Below are positions 23,050 to 32,009 of a DNA stretch of 64,000 nt, in pieces. The stretch lies in assembly GCF_002008365.1 (NCBI RefSeq), contig NZ_MRDL01000066.1:17098-81097 (forward strand), given 5' to 3'. This DNA comes from Rhizobium leguminosarum bv. viciae USDA 2370. Lineage in GTDB: Bacteria; Pseudomonadota; Alphaproteobacteria; Rhizobiales; Rhizobiaceae. Each line of letters opens with the position of its first letter. Position 1 is the stretch's first letter. A program made the position numbers and the translations under genes. The notes below the pieces were generated by a model that did no database searches, was not told where the DNA came from, and saw nothing but the letters and a program-made list of their open reading frames with translations.

Positions 23050-24440
23050 GGTCGCTTCACGGCCGTTTCATCATCACGTCGTTGATAGCTGTGTCGATAT
23101 GCCTTGCTGCTGCATCCGTCGCTCTCGTCCAGATCTTTGCGGACAGCTACAGCAAGCGCGTGCAGAACGAGCTGACCGGACACATAAACCGTCTGGCGGC
23201 TGTGATCCGCTTCTTGCCCGGAGGCAGGCTGCAGGTGCCCGAGAACCCTCCGGACAATCGTTTCCTGATACCCTATGGGGGGCTCTACTGGCAGATCGAC
23301 GATCCTGTGGGGAAGGCGGAGGTTCGATCTTCCTCGCTCTTCGACTATGTCCTGCCTCTGCCGGAGGAGTCGCATCCTGTCGGTATCATGCACCAATATC
23401 GTCTCTCCGGGCCGGAGGGGAAAGATGTCCTTGTTCAGGAACGCGTTCTGTCGTTGGCCGCGCCTGAGGGCAGGAGGCCCATTCGCATCGCGGTGGCGGT
23501 GAATGCCGACGAGGTCGACAGCGCCCGCCTTGGATTTGCTCTCGACATTCTGCCCTATGTCGCCGTTCTTGCCGCGCTACTCGTGTTGATGTCGATCGGG
23601 CAGCTTTGGATCGGATTGAGACCTCTCGACCGCATCGGTCGTGATCTTGAAGCCGTCCGCGACCGGAGGGCCAGCCGACTGGCTGGGGCCTACCCGCGCG
23701 AGGTCCAACCGCTCGTCAACCAACTGAACAAGCTGCTGCAAAGCCAGGCCGCGGCGATGGAGAAGGCCAGGAGTAGGGCCAGTGATCTCGCCCACGGGCT
23801 GAAGACGCCTTTGACCGTTCTCACAAACAACGCGTACTCACTCCGGGAGAAGGGCGAGGTTGAGATTGCCGATGAACTCGACCATCTTGCCGAGACTATG
23901 CTTTCGCACGTCGAGCACGAGCTCGCCCGAGCCCGTATCACCCCGAGCCCTGATCAGCGAAGTGGCGATGCCGACGTCGAGAAGATCATCAGCGAGACCG
24001 TTCGAATGCTCCGACACACTGAGGCAGGCGAACGCCTCGCATGGGAAACAGACGTGGCCGAGGACTTCAGCGTTCCCGTCGATCCGCACGACTTCCGCGA
24101 ACTTGCGGGCAACTTGCTTGAGAACGCCTGCAAGTGGGCCAGGAGCAGGATCCATGTCACCGCGATTCGACAAAATGGGCAGAGCCGCCTCACGGTCGAG
24201 GACGACGGCCCAGGCGTCTTGCCAGAGAGATTGCCCGATCTTCCGCGTCGGGGTGTCCGTCTCGATCGTCTGAAAACCGGCTCTGGTCTAGGTCTTGCCA
24301 TCGTGTCGGAGATTGCAGCGGTGTACGATCTGACGCTCACGTTGGAAAACCGTGTCGAAGGTGGCTTCCGTGCGGAAGTCGTCTTCCCTGACGTCATCGC
24401 CTCCCGAACGCTCCATCCCAGAGTAGCGACGACGACATAA
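23046..24440 (+). CDS. Sensor histidine kinase
   Basis: 464 residues. One N-terminal membrane segment (about 5-30), a periplasmic domain of about 135 residues, a second segment (about 165-190), HAMP-like linker, HisKA with the H-box SDLAHGLKTPLTVL, and HATPase with LAGNLLENACKWA (N-box), VEDDGPGV (G1) and GSGLGLAIV (G2). The type and partner fit the QseC/PhoQ/FeuQ group. Its stimulus is unknown; the gene order suggests it is read through the PepSY protein or redox state. It overlaps the regulator gene by four bases. Confidence 0.92.
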   Translation: MRSLHGRFIITSLIAVSICLAAASVALVQIFADSYSKRVQNELTGHINRLAAVIRFLPGGRLQVPENPPDNRFLIPYGGLYWQIDDPVGKAEVRSSSLFDYVLPLPEESHPVGIMHQYRLSGPEGKDVLVQERVLSLAAPEGRRPIRIAVAVNADEVDSARLGFALDILPYVAVLAALLVLMSIGQLWIGLRPLDRIGRDLEAVRDRRASRLAGAYPREVQPLVNQLNKLLQSQAAAMEKARSRASDLAHGLKTPLTVLTNNAYSLREKGEVEIADELDHLAETMLSHVEHELARARITPSPDQRSGDADVEKIISETVRMLRHTEAGERLAWETDVAEDFSVPVDPHDFRELAGNLLENACKWARSRIHVTAIRQNGQSRLTVEDDGPGVLPERLPDLPRRGVRLDRLKTGSGLGLAIVSEIAAVYDLTLTLENRVEGGFRAEVVFPDVIASRTLHPRVATTT

Positions 24441-24959
24441 CATCTTCCGAGGGGATCGACGCCATATGTCCGCGTTTGACGACGCGCGGGTAGAAGGATG
24501 AGACCATCCTGTGATGCCGGGCCGTCGTGCATCTGCGATTCGAAGGCAGGTTCAGACCTAACGCGAAAAAAATGCAGGACCAAGGGCTGTGGGTGCAAAC
24601 CTTCGCGGGCTTACCACTTACCAACAACCTGGTTCTGCCATAGCAGGCACAATCGAAGACGATGCATCCGACGAGACTTGAGCACTCGACCTCAACCTTC
24701 GGACGGCGGCCCGTTCCCGGATTCGCGCTGCCCGCAATTGCGGCGCCGTGTTCGTTAATCCGGCTCCTCCCTGCGAGCGATTGCTCACGTGGGACATCGA
24801 TTCAGGTACTTTAAGGCCCTTTCCGGGGTGCAAAAGGACATTGTGGAGGAGCGGGGTCAATTACCAATAAAGGCGACTTGACGTCTTTCGCTCTTTGAGA
24901 AATGCTAAGATGTCAGACCAATTCCAAGGTCGGCTGACTGAGAAGAAAAATAGGGAACC
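24441..24959. other. Long intergenic region at the right edge of the island
   Basis: 519 bases without a supported gene; short open frames have no ribosome sites and no recognisable products. It ends in the promoter of the GntR gene, including the inverted repeat at 24912-24938. Confidence 0.5.
24912..24938. promoter_or_regulatory. Inverted repeat, candidate GntR operator
   Basis: GTCAGACC at 24912 and GGTCGGCTGAC at 24928 are inverted around an AT-rich centre. The left arm contains GTCAGAC, which fits the GT-N3-AC core of FadR-subfamily GntR sites. It ends 21 bases before the regulator start, so autoregulation is plausible. Confidence 0.4.
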
Positions 24960-25682
24960 ATGAAGCCAAATAGCAGCGACAGGCCGGTGATCCGGCCGCT
25001 TCCGGCCATGGACCGCGCGCGTCAGGTGACTGATGCGCTGGCGGATTATGTCGAGGAAGCCAGGTTGAGGGCGGGTGACCGGCTGCCGGCCGAGCGCGAG
25101 CTGATGGCAGCCCTTGCCGTTGGCCGCTCGACCATTCGCGAAGCGATCCGCCACTTCCAGGCGCTCGGCGTCATCGAGACGCGCAAGGGCAGCGGCACCT
25201 ATCTGCTGAAGCCGGTTTCCAGGGCGACGATCCACATGCCGCTGTCGTTCGACACGGTTCATCTGCGCGACGTGCTGCTGCAGACGCTGGAGGTTCGCCG
25301 CGGCATCGAATGCGAGGCGGGCATGGTTGCGGCGCGTCGGCGCACGAACACGGATCTCGTCGTTATCGAGGAAAAGTTGAACGAGATGGAGCGGGTGCAT
25401 ATCGAGAAAGGCACCTCCGGGCCGGAGGATCTGGCCTTTCATCTCGCTGTCTACGATGCCACCCACAATCCGCTGTTTCGCCAGCTTCTCGAGCAGATGC
25501 GCGAGACCTTCGAGCGCTTTTGGGAACATCCCTTCGACCGGCAGGATTTCGCGCGCCGGTCCTTCCCCTTTCACCGTACGCTTTTCGACGCGATCGCTGC
25601 CGGGGATCCCGAGGCGGCGCGCGCCGAAACATTGAAAATTCTCGATATCGTCGAGGAAGACATCAAGGAAATGTCCAAATGA
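24960..25682 (+). CDS. GntR/FadR-family transcription regulator
   Basis: 240 residues. A GntR winged helix-turn-helix (about 18-85) has LRAGDRLPAERELMAALAVG then RSTIREAIRHFQALG and ETRKGSGTYL. An FCD ligand-binding domain (about 98-235) follows, with the metal/ligand residues of DLAFHLAVYDATHN and RRSFPFHRTLFDAI. FCD regulators usually respond to organic acids or sugar acids. The stop overlaps the start of the PLP enzyme gene as ATGA, so it likely controls that gene and the following ABC importer. Confidence 0.9.
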   Translation: MKPNSSDRPVIRPLPAMDRARQVTDALADYVEEARLRAGDRLPAERELMAALAVGRSTIREAIRHFQALGVIETRKGSGTYLLKPVSRATIHMPLSFDTVHLRDVLLQTLEVRRGIECEAGMVAARRRTNTDLVVIEEKLNEMERVHIEKGTSGPEDLAFHLAVYDATHNPLFRQLLEQMRETFERFWEHPFDRQDFARRSFPFHRTLFDAIAAGDPEAARAETLKILDIVEEDIKEMSK

Positions 25683-26851
25683 GTAACGGCGCAGAACCGT
25701 TCGATCTTGCTTCCCTCATCACGGCTCACGACGAAGGCAACTTCGCAGACGCCGTCGTGCCGCCGATTTTCCAGACCTCGCTTTTCACCTTTTCCGATTA
25801 CGACGACATGATTGCCTCTTATCGCGGCGAGAAGGTGAGGCCGATCTATACGCGCGGCCTGAACCCGACAGTGCGTGCCTTCGAAGAAATGCTCGCCAAG
25901 CTCGAAGGTGCCGAGGATGCGCTGGGTTTTGCGAGCGGCATGGCGGCGATCTCGTCGGCGGTGCTGAGCTTCGTCGAGCCGGGCGATCGCATCGTTGCCG
26001 TCAAACATGTCTATCCCGATGCCTTTCGCCTGTTCGGCACCATCCTGAAACGGATGAAGATCGAGGTGACCTATGTCGACGGGCGCGACGAGGAGGCGGT
26101 CGCCAAGGCGCTGCCCGGCGCCAAGGTCTTCTACATGGAGAGCCCGACGAGCTGGGTGATGGAAGCGCATGATGTCGGCGCGCTCACAGCACTCGCCAGA
26201 CAACACGGCGTCGTCTCGATGATCGACAACAGCTGGGCAAGCCCGTTCTTCCAGCGGCCGCTGACGCTCGGCGTCGACCTCGTCATTCATTCGGCCTCGA
26301 AATATCTCGGTGGCCACAGCGATGTGGTGGCGGGCGTCATCGCCGGCTCGAAGGCGATGATTGCACGCGTCAAGGCCGAGGCCTATCCTTATCTCGGCGG
26401 CAAGCTTTCGCCGTTCGACGCCTGGCTCCTGATCCGCGGCCTGCGCACGCTGCCGCTGCGCATGCGGGCCCACGAGGCATCCGCTCTCGAAATCGCCAGG
26501 CGCCTGCAGAAGCTCGACGTGGTGGAGACGGTCTGCCATCCGGGGCTCGCCAACCGTCTGCCCGCCGGGCTCAACGGCACCTCGGGCCTGTTTTCGTTCA
26601 TCTTCCGCGAGGGCGTCGATATCCGCGCCTTCGCCGATCACCTCAAGCTCTTCAAACTGGGCGTAAGCTGGGGTGGACATGAAAGCCTGATCGTACCGGG
26701 CGAGGTGGTGCTTCAGCAGAAGGCACAGCCAAATTCCGCACATGCCTTCGGCATCCATGCGCGATCCGTACGTCTCCATGTCGGCCTCGAAGGAACCGAG
26801 GCTCTGTGGAGAGACATCGAGGAGGCGCTCGCCGCCGCCTCACAATCCTGA
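25679..26851 (+). CDS. Transsulfuration-family PLP enzyme (cystathionine lyase-like)
   Basis: 390 residues of the Cys/Met metabolism PLP family. The opening PPIFQTSLFTFSDYDDM and YTRGLNPTVRAFEEMLAKLE, the cofactor region GFASGMAAISSA, and HSASKYLGGHSDVVAG with the Schiff-base lysine are all clear; GVSWGGHESL lies near the C-terminus. The family contains cystathionine lyases, methionine gamma-lyase and sulfhydrylases; the exact reaction cannot be read from motifs. It is coupled by ATGA to a GntR regulator and followed by a sugar-type importer, so its substrate may be something the importer brings in rather than cystathionine. Confidence 0.88.
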   Translation: MSNGAEPFDLASLITAHDEGNFADAVVPPIFQTSLFTFSDYDDMIASYRGEKVRPIYTRGLNPTVRAFEEMLAKLEGAEDALGFASGMAAISSAVLSFVEPGDRIVAVKHVYPDAFRLFGTILKRMKIEVTYVDGRDEEAVAKALPGAKVFYMESPTSWVMEAHDVGALTALARQHGVVSMIDNSWASPFFQRPLTLGVDLVIHSASKYLGGHSDVVAGVIAGSKAMIARVKAEAYPYLGGKLSPFDAWLLIRGLRTLPLRMRAHEASALEIARRLQKLDVVETVCHPGLANRLPAGLNGTSGLFSFIFREGVDIRAFADHLKLFKLGVSWGGHESLIVPGEVVLQQKAQPNSAHAFGIHARSVRLHVGLEGTEALWRDIEEALAAASQS

Positions 26852-26886
26852 AACCCGAGAGAAACCTAATAAGGGGGAACTGAGCC

Positions 26887-28146
26887 ATGAAAAAACTAAT
26901 AATCTCGACGCTCTTTGCTTCGATGATGGCGGGCACGGCCTTTGCCGATACCACGCTCAAACTTGTCGAAGTCATCACCAGCCCGGAGCGCACCGAAACG
27001 CTGAAATCGATCGTCGGCAAGTTCGAAGCCGCCAATCCCGGCACCAAGGTCGACATCATCTCGCTGCCCTGGAACGAAGCGTTCCAGAAATTCGCGACCA
27101 TGGTGTCCGCCGGCGACGTGCCCGATGTGATGGAAATGCCCGATACCTGGCTGTCGCTCTATGCCAATAACGGCATGCTCGAGAGCTTGGAGCCCTACCT
27201 TGAAAAGTGGGAACACACCAAGGAGCTGACGCCGCGCGCGCTCGAACTCGGCCGCGACGTCAAGAACACCGCCTATATGCTGCCCTACGGCTTCTATCTC
27301 AGGGCGATGTTCTACAACAAGAAGCTGCTTTCGGAAGCCGGCGTCGCCGCGCCGCCGAAGACGATGGAAGAGTTCACCGCCGCTTCGGAAAAGGTTTCCA
27401 AACTGTCCGGCAAATACGGCTACTGCATGCGCGGCGGACCGGGCGGCCTCAACGGCTGGATGATCTTTGCCGCCTCGATGGCCGGCTCGAACAAGTACTT
27501 CAACGACGACGGCACCTCGACGATGAACAGCCCCGGCTGGGCCAAGGGCATCGAATGGATGGTCGATCTCTACAAGAAGGGCTATGCGCCAAAGGATAGC
27601 GTCAACTGGGGCTTCAACGAAGTCGTCGCCGGCTTTTATTCCGGCACCTGCGCTTTCCTCGACCAGGATCCGGATGCGCTGATCGCCATCGCCGAACGCA
27701 TGAACAAGGACGATTTCGGCGTTATGCCGCTGCCGAAGGGCCCCGACGGCAAGTCCTTCCCGACGATCGGCTATGGCGGCTGGTCGATGTTCACCACGAG
27801 CGGCAACAAGGATCTCTCCTGGAAGCTGATCGCTACCCTCGAAGGGCCGGAAGGCAATATCGAGTGGAACAAGCGTATCGGCGCCCTGCCGGCCTATACG
27901 GCGGCCGAGAAGGATCCCTTCTATGCCGGTGACCAGTTCAAGGGCTGGTTCGAGGAGCTGGCGGACCCGAACACGGTACCAACAGTCATGCCGACCTATC
28001 TCGAGGAATTCGCCTTCTTCAAGGATTCGCTGGCGATCAAGACCTCGCAGCAGGCATTGCTCGGCGATATCTCGGCAAAGGATCTGGCCGACCAGTGGGC
28101 GGAATATCTCACCAAGGCGCAGCAAAAGTTCCTCGCCAAGAAATAA
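26887..28146 (+). CDS. ABC importer substrate-binding protein (family 1, sugar type)
   Basis: 419 residues with a signal peptide (1-20, ending TAFA). It is a family 1 solute-binding protein as used for sugars, sugar alcohols and glycerol phosphate: VEVITSPERTETLKSIVGKF early, the LPYGFYLRAMFYNKKLL hinge and GYGGWSMFTTSGNKDLSW later. GGGGAACTGAG provides the ribosome site. The four importer genes 26887-31079 are in order binding protein, permease, permease, ATPase, a complete CUT1-type importer. The substrate is not known. Confidence 0.92.
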   Translation: MKKLIISTLFASMMAGTAFADTTLKLVEVITSPERTETLKSIVGKFEAANPGTKVDIISLPWNEAFQKFATMVSAGDVPDVMEMPDTWLSLYANNGMLESLEPYLEKWEHTKELTPRALELGRDVKNTAYMLPYGFYLRAMFYNKKLLSEAGVAAPPKTMEEFTAASEKVSKLSGKYGYCMRGGPGGLNGWMIFAASMAGSNKYFNDDGTSTMNSPGWAKGIEWMVDLYKKGYAPKDSVNWGFNEVVAGFYSGTCAFLDQDPDALIAIAERMNKDDFGVMPLPKGPDGKSFPTIGYGGWSMFTTSGNKDLSWKLIATLEGPEGNIEWNKRIGALPAYTAAEKDPFYAGDQFKGWFEELADPNTVPTVMPTYLEEFAFFKDSLAIKTSQQALLGDISAKDLADQWAEYLTKAQQKFLAKK

Positions 28147-28215
28147 GCAACGGACTGACGGCGGCGGCCTTTCGAGACGGGGCCGCCGTCGCTTCTTTGA
28201 TGACACAGACGGCGC

Positions 28216-29181
28216 ATGAACGCCGCGAATGGGAACTGCTGGCCGATGACCATTTCCGCCGATACGCTCGACATGCGCCGCGACCGCAGGCCATGGCTGC
28301 GTCGCGTTGCCGATGCTTCTGAGCCCTATCTCTACAGCGCGCCGTCGCTGATCCTGATCATCGCGGTGATGCTGGTGCCGCTGACGGTCGGCATTTCCTA
28401 CGCCTTCCGCGATATCCAGCTGCTCAATCCGTTTTCCGGCGGCTTCATCGGGCTCGATCATTTCCGCGAGCTTGCCGGCGATGCCGCCTTCTACGGCGCG
28501 CTGCGGAACACGCTCTGGTGGACCGGCGCCTCCGTCGTCCTGCAATTCGTCTTCGGGCTCATTCTGGCGCTGCTGCTCGACAAGCCGTTCAAGGGCAGGG
28601 CAATCGCGCAGGCGCTGGTTTTCCTGCCTTGGGCCGTGCCGTCCTTTCTCGCCGGCCTCAACTGGGCCTGGCTGTTCAACCCGGTCATCGGGCCGATCCC
28701 GCACTGGCTCTTCGCCCTCGGGCTGATGCATGAGCCGGGCAATATCCTTTCTGATCCCAATTATGCGATGTGGGGGCCGATCGTTGCCAATGTCTGGTGG
28801 GGCATTCCGTTCTTCGCCATTACGCTGCTTGCCGCCTTACAGGCGATCCCGCGCGATCTCTATGAGGCGGCATCGATCGACGGCGCCGGCTGGTTCCAGC
28901 GCTTCCGCTCGATCACGCTGCCGTTTCTGGCGCCAACGATCGCCATCACCGTGCTGCTGCGTACCGTGTGGATTTCCAATTTCGCCGATCTCATCGTCGT
29001 CATGACCAATGGCGGGCCGGCTGACCGGACGCAGATCGTCGCCAGCTACATCTTCACGACAGCCTTCAGGCGGCTCGACTTCGGCTATGCCTCGGCGATC
29101 GCGCTGGTGCTGCTCGTGCTGCTGCTTGCCTATTCGATGCTGATCATCCTGCTCCGGCAGACGCTGCTGAACAAGGATTGA
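28216..29181 (+). CDS. ABC importer permease (MalF/UgpA type)
   Basis: 321 residues with about six membrane segments. The EAA loop DLYEAASIDGAGWFQRFRSI, which contacts the ATPase, is at about 214-233. The typical N-terminal statement LYSAPSLILIIAVMLVPLTV begins the first helix. The start is uncertain: ATG 28246 would remove ten residues and loses nothing conserved; neither has a strong ribosome site. It is the first permease of the CUT1-type importer and is followed by its partner after four bases. Confidence 0.9.
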   Translation: MNAANGNCWPMTISADTLDMRRDRRPWLRRVADASEPYLYSAPSLILIIAVMLVPLTVGISYAFRDIQLLNPFSGGFIGLDHFRELAGDAAFYGALRNTLWWTGASVVLQFVFGLILALLLDKPFKGRAIAQALVFLPWAVPSFLAGLNWAWLFNPVIGPIPHWLFALGLMHEPGNILSDPNYAMWGPIVANVWWGIPFFAITLLAALQAIPRDLYEAASIDGAGWFQRFRSITLPFLAPTIAITVLLRTVWISNFADLIVVMTNGGPADRTQIVASYIFTTAFRRLDFGYASAIALVLLVLLLAYSMLIILLRQTLLNKD

Positions 29182-29185
29182 GGCC

Positions 29186-30016
29186 ATGAGACGATCCGTC
29201 ATTCCTACCATCGCACACCGTGCGGCGATCCTCTGCTACATCGCCTTTGCACTCTTTCCGCTGTTCTGGCTGCTCAAGGTCTCGGTGACGCCGAACGACC
29301 TGCTCTATAGCGAAGGCGTGCGGATGTGGCCGTCACGCACGACATGGGATCACTATGCCTTCGTGCTGCGCCACAGCGCCTTTCCGACCTTCTTCAAGAA
29401 CAGCCTGATCGTCTCGGCGTCGACGGCCGTCACTGTGACGATCTGCGCCTCGCTGTCCGGCTACGCGCTGTCGCGGTTCAATTTCCGGGCAAAATACGGG
29501 ATCGTCGCTCTGATGCTGCTGACCCAGATGTTTCCGCTGGTCATGCTGGTCGCGCCGATCTTCAAGATCCTGTCGCCTCTGCATCTGACCAACAGCCTGA
29601 CCGGGCTCGTCATCGTCTACACCGCCTTCAACGTGCCTTTCGCCACCTTCCTGATGCAGTCCTTCTTCGACGGCATCCCGAGGGATCTCGAAGAGGCGGC
29701 GAAGATCGACGGGGCGACGCAGTTCACGGCGTTTCGCCAGATCATCCTGCCGCTGACGCTGCCGGGGATCGCCGCCACCCTCGGCTTCGTTTTCACTGCC
29801 GCCTGGAGCGAGTTGCTCTTCGCGCTGATGCTGATCAACGGCAATGACGCGGCGACCTTCCCCGTCGGCCTTCTCACCTTCGTTTCGAAATTCTCGGTGG
29901 ATTTCGGGCAGATGATGGCGGCGGGCGTCATGGCGCTCATTCCGGCCGGCCTCTTCTTCCTGCTCATCCAGCGCTATCTCGTCCAGGGCCTGACGGCCGG
30001 CGCGGTCAAGGGTTAA
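29186..30016 (+). CDS. ABC importer permease (MalG/UgpE type)
   Basis: 276 residues, six predicted membrane segments, with the EAA motif DLEEAAKIDGATQFTAFRQI at about 168-187. The opening (ILCYIAFALFPLFWLLKVSV) and the ending RYLVQGLTAGAVKG are typical of the second permease of CUT1 importers. It lies four bases after the first permease and five before the ATPase gene. Confidence 0.92.
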   Translation: MRRSVIPTIAHRAAILCYIAFALFPLFWLLKVSVTPNDLLYSEGVRMWPSRTTWDHYAFVLRHSAFPTFFKNSLIVSASTAVTVTICASLSGYALSRFNFRAKYGIVALMLLTQMFPLVMLVAPIFKILSPLHLTNSLTGLVIVYTAFNVPFATFLMQSFFDGIPRDLEEAAKIDGATQFTAFRQIILPLTLPGIAATLGFVFTAAWSELLFALMLINGNDAATFPVGLLTFVSKFSVDFGQMMAAGVMALIPAGLFFLLIQRYLVQGLTAGAVKG

Positions 30017-30020
30017 ACAC

Positions 30021-31079
30021 ATGGCATCGATCGATATCCAGAATATCCGCAAAGCCTATGGCCATGTGCAGGTGCTGCACGGCGTCGACCTCGAAATCCA
30101 TGACGGCGAATTCGTCGTGCTCGTTGGCCCGTCCGGCTGCGGCAAGTCCACACTGCTGCGCATGATCGCCGGGTTGGAGGAGGTCACATCAGGTGAGATC
30201 CGCATCGCCGGGGTCAGGGTCAATGAGCTGCATCCCAAGGACCGCGATATCGCCATGGTGTTCCAGTCCTATGCGCTTTACCCGCATATGAACGTCGCCG
30301 GCAACATGAGCTACAGCCTCAGGCTCCGGAAGGTGGCGAAGGAGAAGATTGCAAGCGCGGTCGCCGCGGCCGCCGCCAAGCTCGGCCTCGATCCACTGCT
30401 CGAACGAAGGCCGAAGGCGCTTTCCGGCGGCCAGCGCCAGCGCGTCGCCATGGGCCGCGCCATCGTGCGCCAGCCGAAGGCCTTCCTGTTCGACGAACCG
30501 CTGTCGAACCTCGATGCGCGCCTGCGCGAACAGATGCGCGCCGAAATCAAGAAACTGCATGGCGACCTGAAGGCGACCTCCATCTACGTGACCCACGACC
30601 AGATCGAGGCAATGACGCTGGCGGACCGGATCGTTGCCATGCATGGCGGCGTGGTCCAGCAGGTCGGCAGTCCCCTGGAACTCTACGACCGCCCCGCCAA
30701 TCTCTTCGTTGCCGGCTTCATCGGCTCGCCCGGGATGAATTTCCTCGAGGCCAGCTATGATGCCGGCGGCGTGAGGCTGAAGGACGGCACGATCGTGCCG
30801 CTTGCAAAGCCTCTGCCGCTTGTCGACGGCGCAAAGGTGACGCTCGGCATCCGGCCGGAGCATGTGCTGATGAGCGACGGCGGGGCGGGGCTTGCCGCCG
30901 ACGTGGAACTCGTCGAACCGACAGGCTTCGGCATCATCCTGCACCTTGCCCTGCATGGTCTGCCGTTCAAGATCTTCACGCTGACCCGCGACGCGCTGAA
31001 GGCAGGTCCGAAGGTCAATGTCGCCTTCCCGGCCCAATATCTGCATGTGTTCGACGCCGAGGGAAAACGCGTCGATTGA
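30021..31079 (+). CDS. ABC importer ATPase (MalK/UgpC type)
   Basis: 352 residues. Walker A GPSGCGKST (about 38-46), Q-loop, signature LSGGQRQRVAMGRAI, Walker B AFLFDEPLSNLDA and the switch histidine of THDQIEA are all intact. The C-terminal TOBE region (after about 240) is of the UgpC/MalK kind, with GIRPEHV. It would power the CUT1 importer encoded upstream. Confidence 0.93.
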   Translation: MASIDIQNIRKAYGHVQVLHGVDLEIHDGEFVVLVGPSGCGKSTLLRMIAGLEEVTSGEIRIAGVRVNELHPKDRDIAMVFQSYALYPHMNVAGNMSYSLRLRKVAKEKIASAVAAAAAKLGLDPLLERRPKALSGGQRQRVAMGRAIVRQPKAFLFDEPLSNLDARLREQMRAEIKKLHGDLKATSIYVTHDQIEAMTLADRIVAMHGGVVQQVGSPLELYDRPANLFVAGFIGSPGMNFLEASYDAGGVRLKDGTIVPLAKPLPLVDGAKVTLGIRPEHVLMSDGGAGLAADVELVEPTGFGIILHLALHGLPFKIFTLTRDALKAGPKVNVAFPAQYLHVFDAEGKRVD

Positions 31080-31149
31080 ACAGCAGAGCCGGTGGCCCGT
31101 TGCTGTCGGTTTTGGCATACTCTCTTCGGCGGGGGCGGGGAGGCATAAC

Positions 31150-31902
31150 ATGCTCGTTGCGCAGATATCCGATATCCATGCCGGGCCGGACCTTTCGTCG
31201 CTCCAGACGCTGGAGCTGGCGATAGGCTGGCTGAAGACGTTCCGCCCGGATGCGCTTGTTCTCACGGGAGATCTGGTGGACGACGGATGGCGGCAAGGCT
31301 ATCGCCTGGTCGCCGAAAGCCTGCGGTCGCTGGACTGCCCTGTCCACCTGTTGCCGGGCAACGGTGACGATGTGCAATTGATGCGCTCCGAACTTGCCGC
31401 CGTCGGCACATGGATCAATGCGACGGGACCGATGCATTTCCGGACAGCCGTCGATGGGCTGACCCTCCTCGGTGTCGATGTGACCGTCGCCGGTCAGAGC
31501 TACGGTGACGTCCTGCCGCATCTGCCGTGGCTGATGAGCGCGCTTGCCGACCTGACGACGCCCGCCCTTCTGTTCATGCATCAGCCGCCATTCAGGATCG
31601 GCATCGAGGCGCTGGACCAGGTCGGATGCCGGAACGACAGTGCGCTTCTCAGTACCCTGGAGACGATGCATAGGCTGCCGTTGGCGATTCTCTGCGGCCA
31701 TGTCCACCGACCTGCATTTGGTCGGCTGGGAATGATCCCTGTCCAGACCTGCGGCTCCCTCTGCCCACCCAATCCGCTTCTGTTAGAAGGACGGGCCGAT
31801 CTTCCGGTGATCGACGCTCCGTCCTTCCTCGTGCACCAAGTTAGCGACGGCGGCCTGGTTTCCCATGTCGTATCGATTCCGGCATCGGATGGCGGCGCAT
31901 GA
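31150..31902 (+). CDS. Calcineurin-like metallophosphoesterase (CpdA/GpdQ-like)
   Basis: 250 residues from ATG 31150, where the usual N-terminus AQISDIHAG begins; a longer frame runs back into the ATPase gene and is rejected. Metal-site motifs: Asp8 and His10 (SDIH), Asp41 (TGDLVDDG), Asn71, then the histidines of FMHQPP and CGHVHR. The usual GNHD/E block reads GNGDD, so the histidine after Asn71 is replaced by Gly72. This residue normally helps catalysis, so activity may be altered. Relatives hydrolyse cAMP or glycerophosphodiesters. It sits 70 bases after the importer ATPase, and a glycerophosphodiester substrate for the pair is one possibility. Confidence 0.85.
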   Translation: MLVAQISDIHAGPDLSSLQTLELAIGWLKTFRPDALVLTGDLVDDGWRQGYRLVAESLRSLDCPVHLLPGNGDDVQLMRSELAAVGTWINATGPMHFRTAVDGLTLLGVDVTVAGQSYGDVLPHLPWLMSALADLTTPALLFMHQPPFRIGIEALDQVGCRNDSALLSTLETMHRLPLAILCGHVHRPAFGRLGMIPVQTCGSLCPPNPLLLEGRADLPVIDAPSFLVHQVSDGGLVSHVVSIPASDGGA

Positions 31903-32009
31903 AATGGATTGAATGGGAAACCCTCCCGAACTGCGAGCGGAAAAATCTTTTGTCGCATCGCCCATGAGGGCTATATCCTCTGCGTGATCTTGCTGCTGGA
32001 ATGGATGCT

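Noticed and set aside
26896..28731. A 611-residue minus-strand open frame over the importer genes
   Set aside because: Antisense shadow of the substrate-binding protein and permease genes, which have clear motifs.
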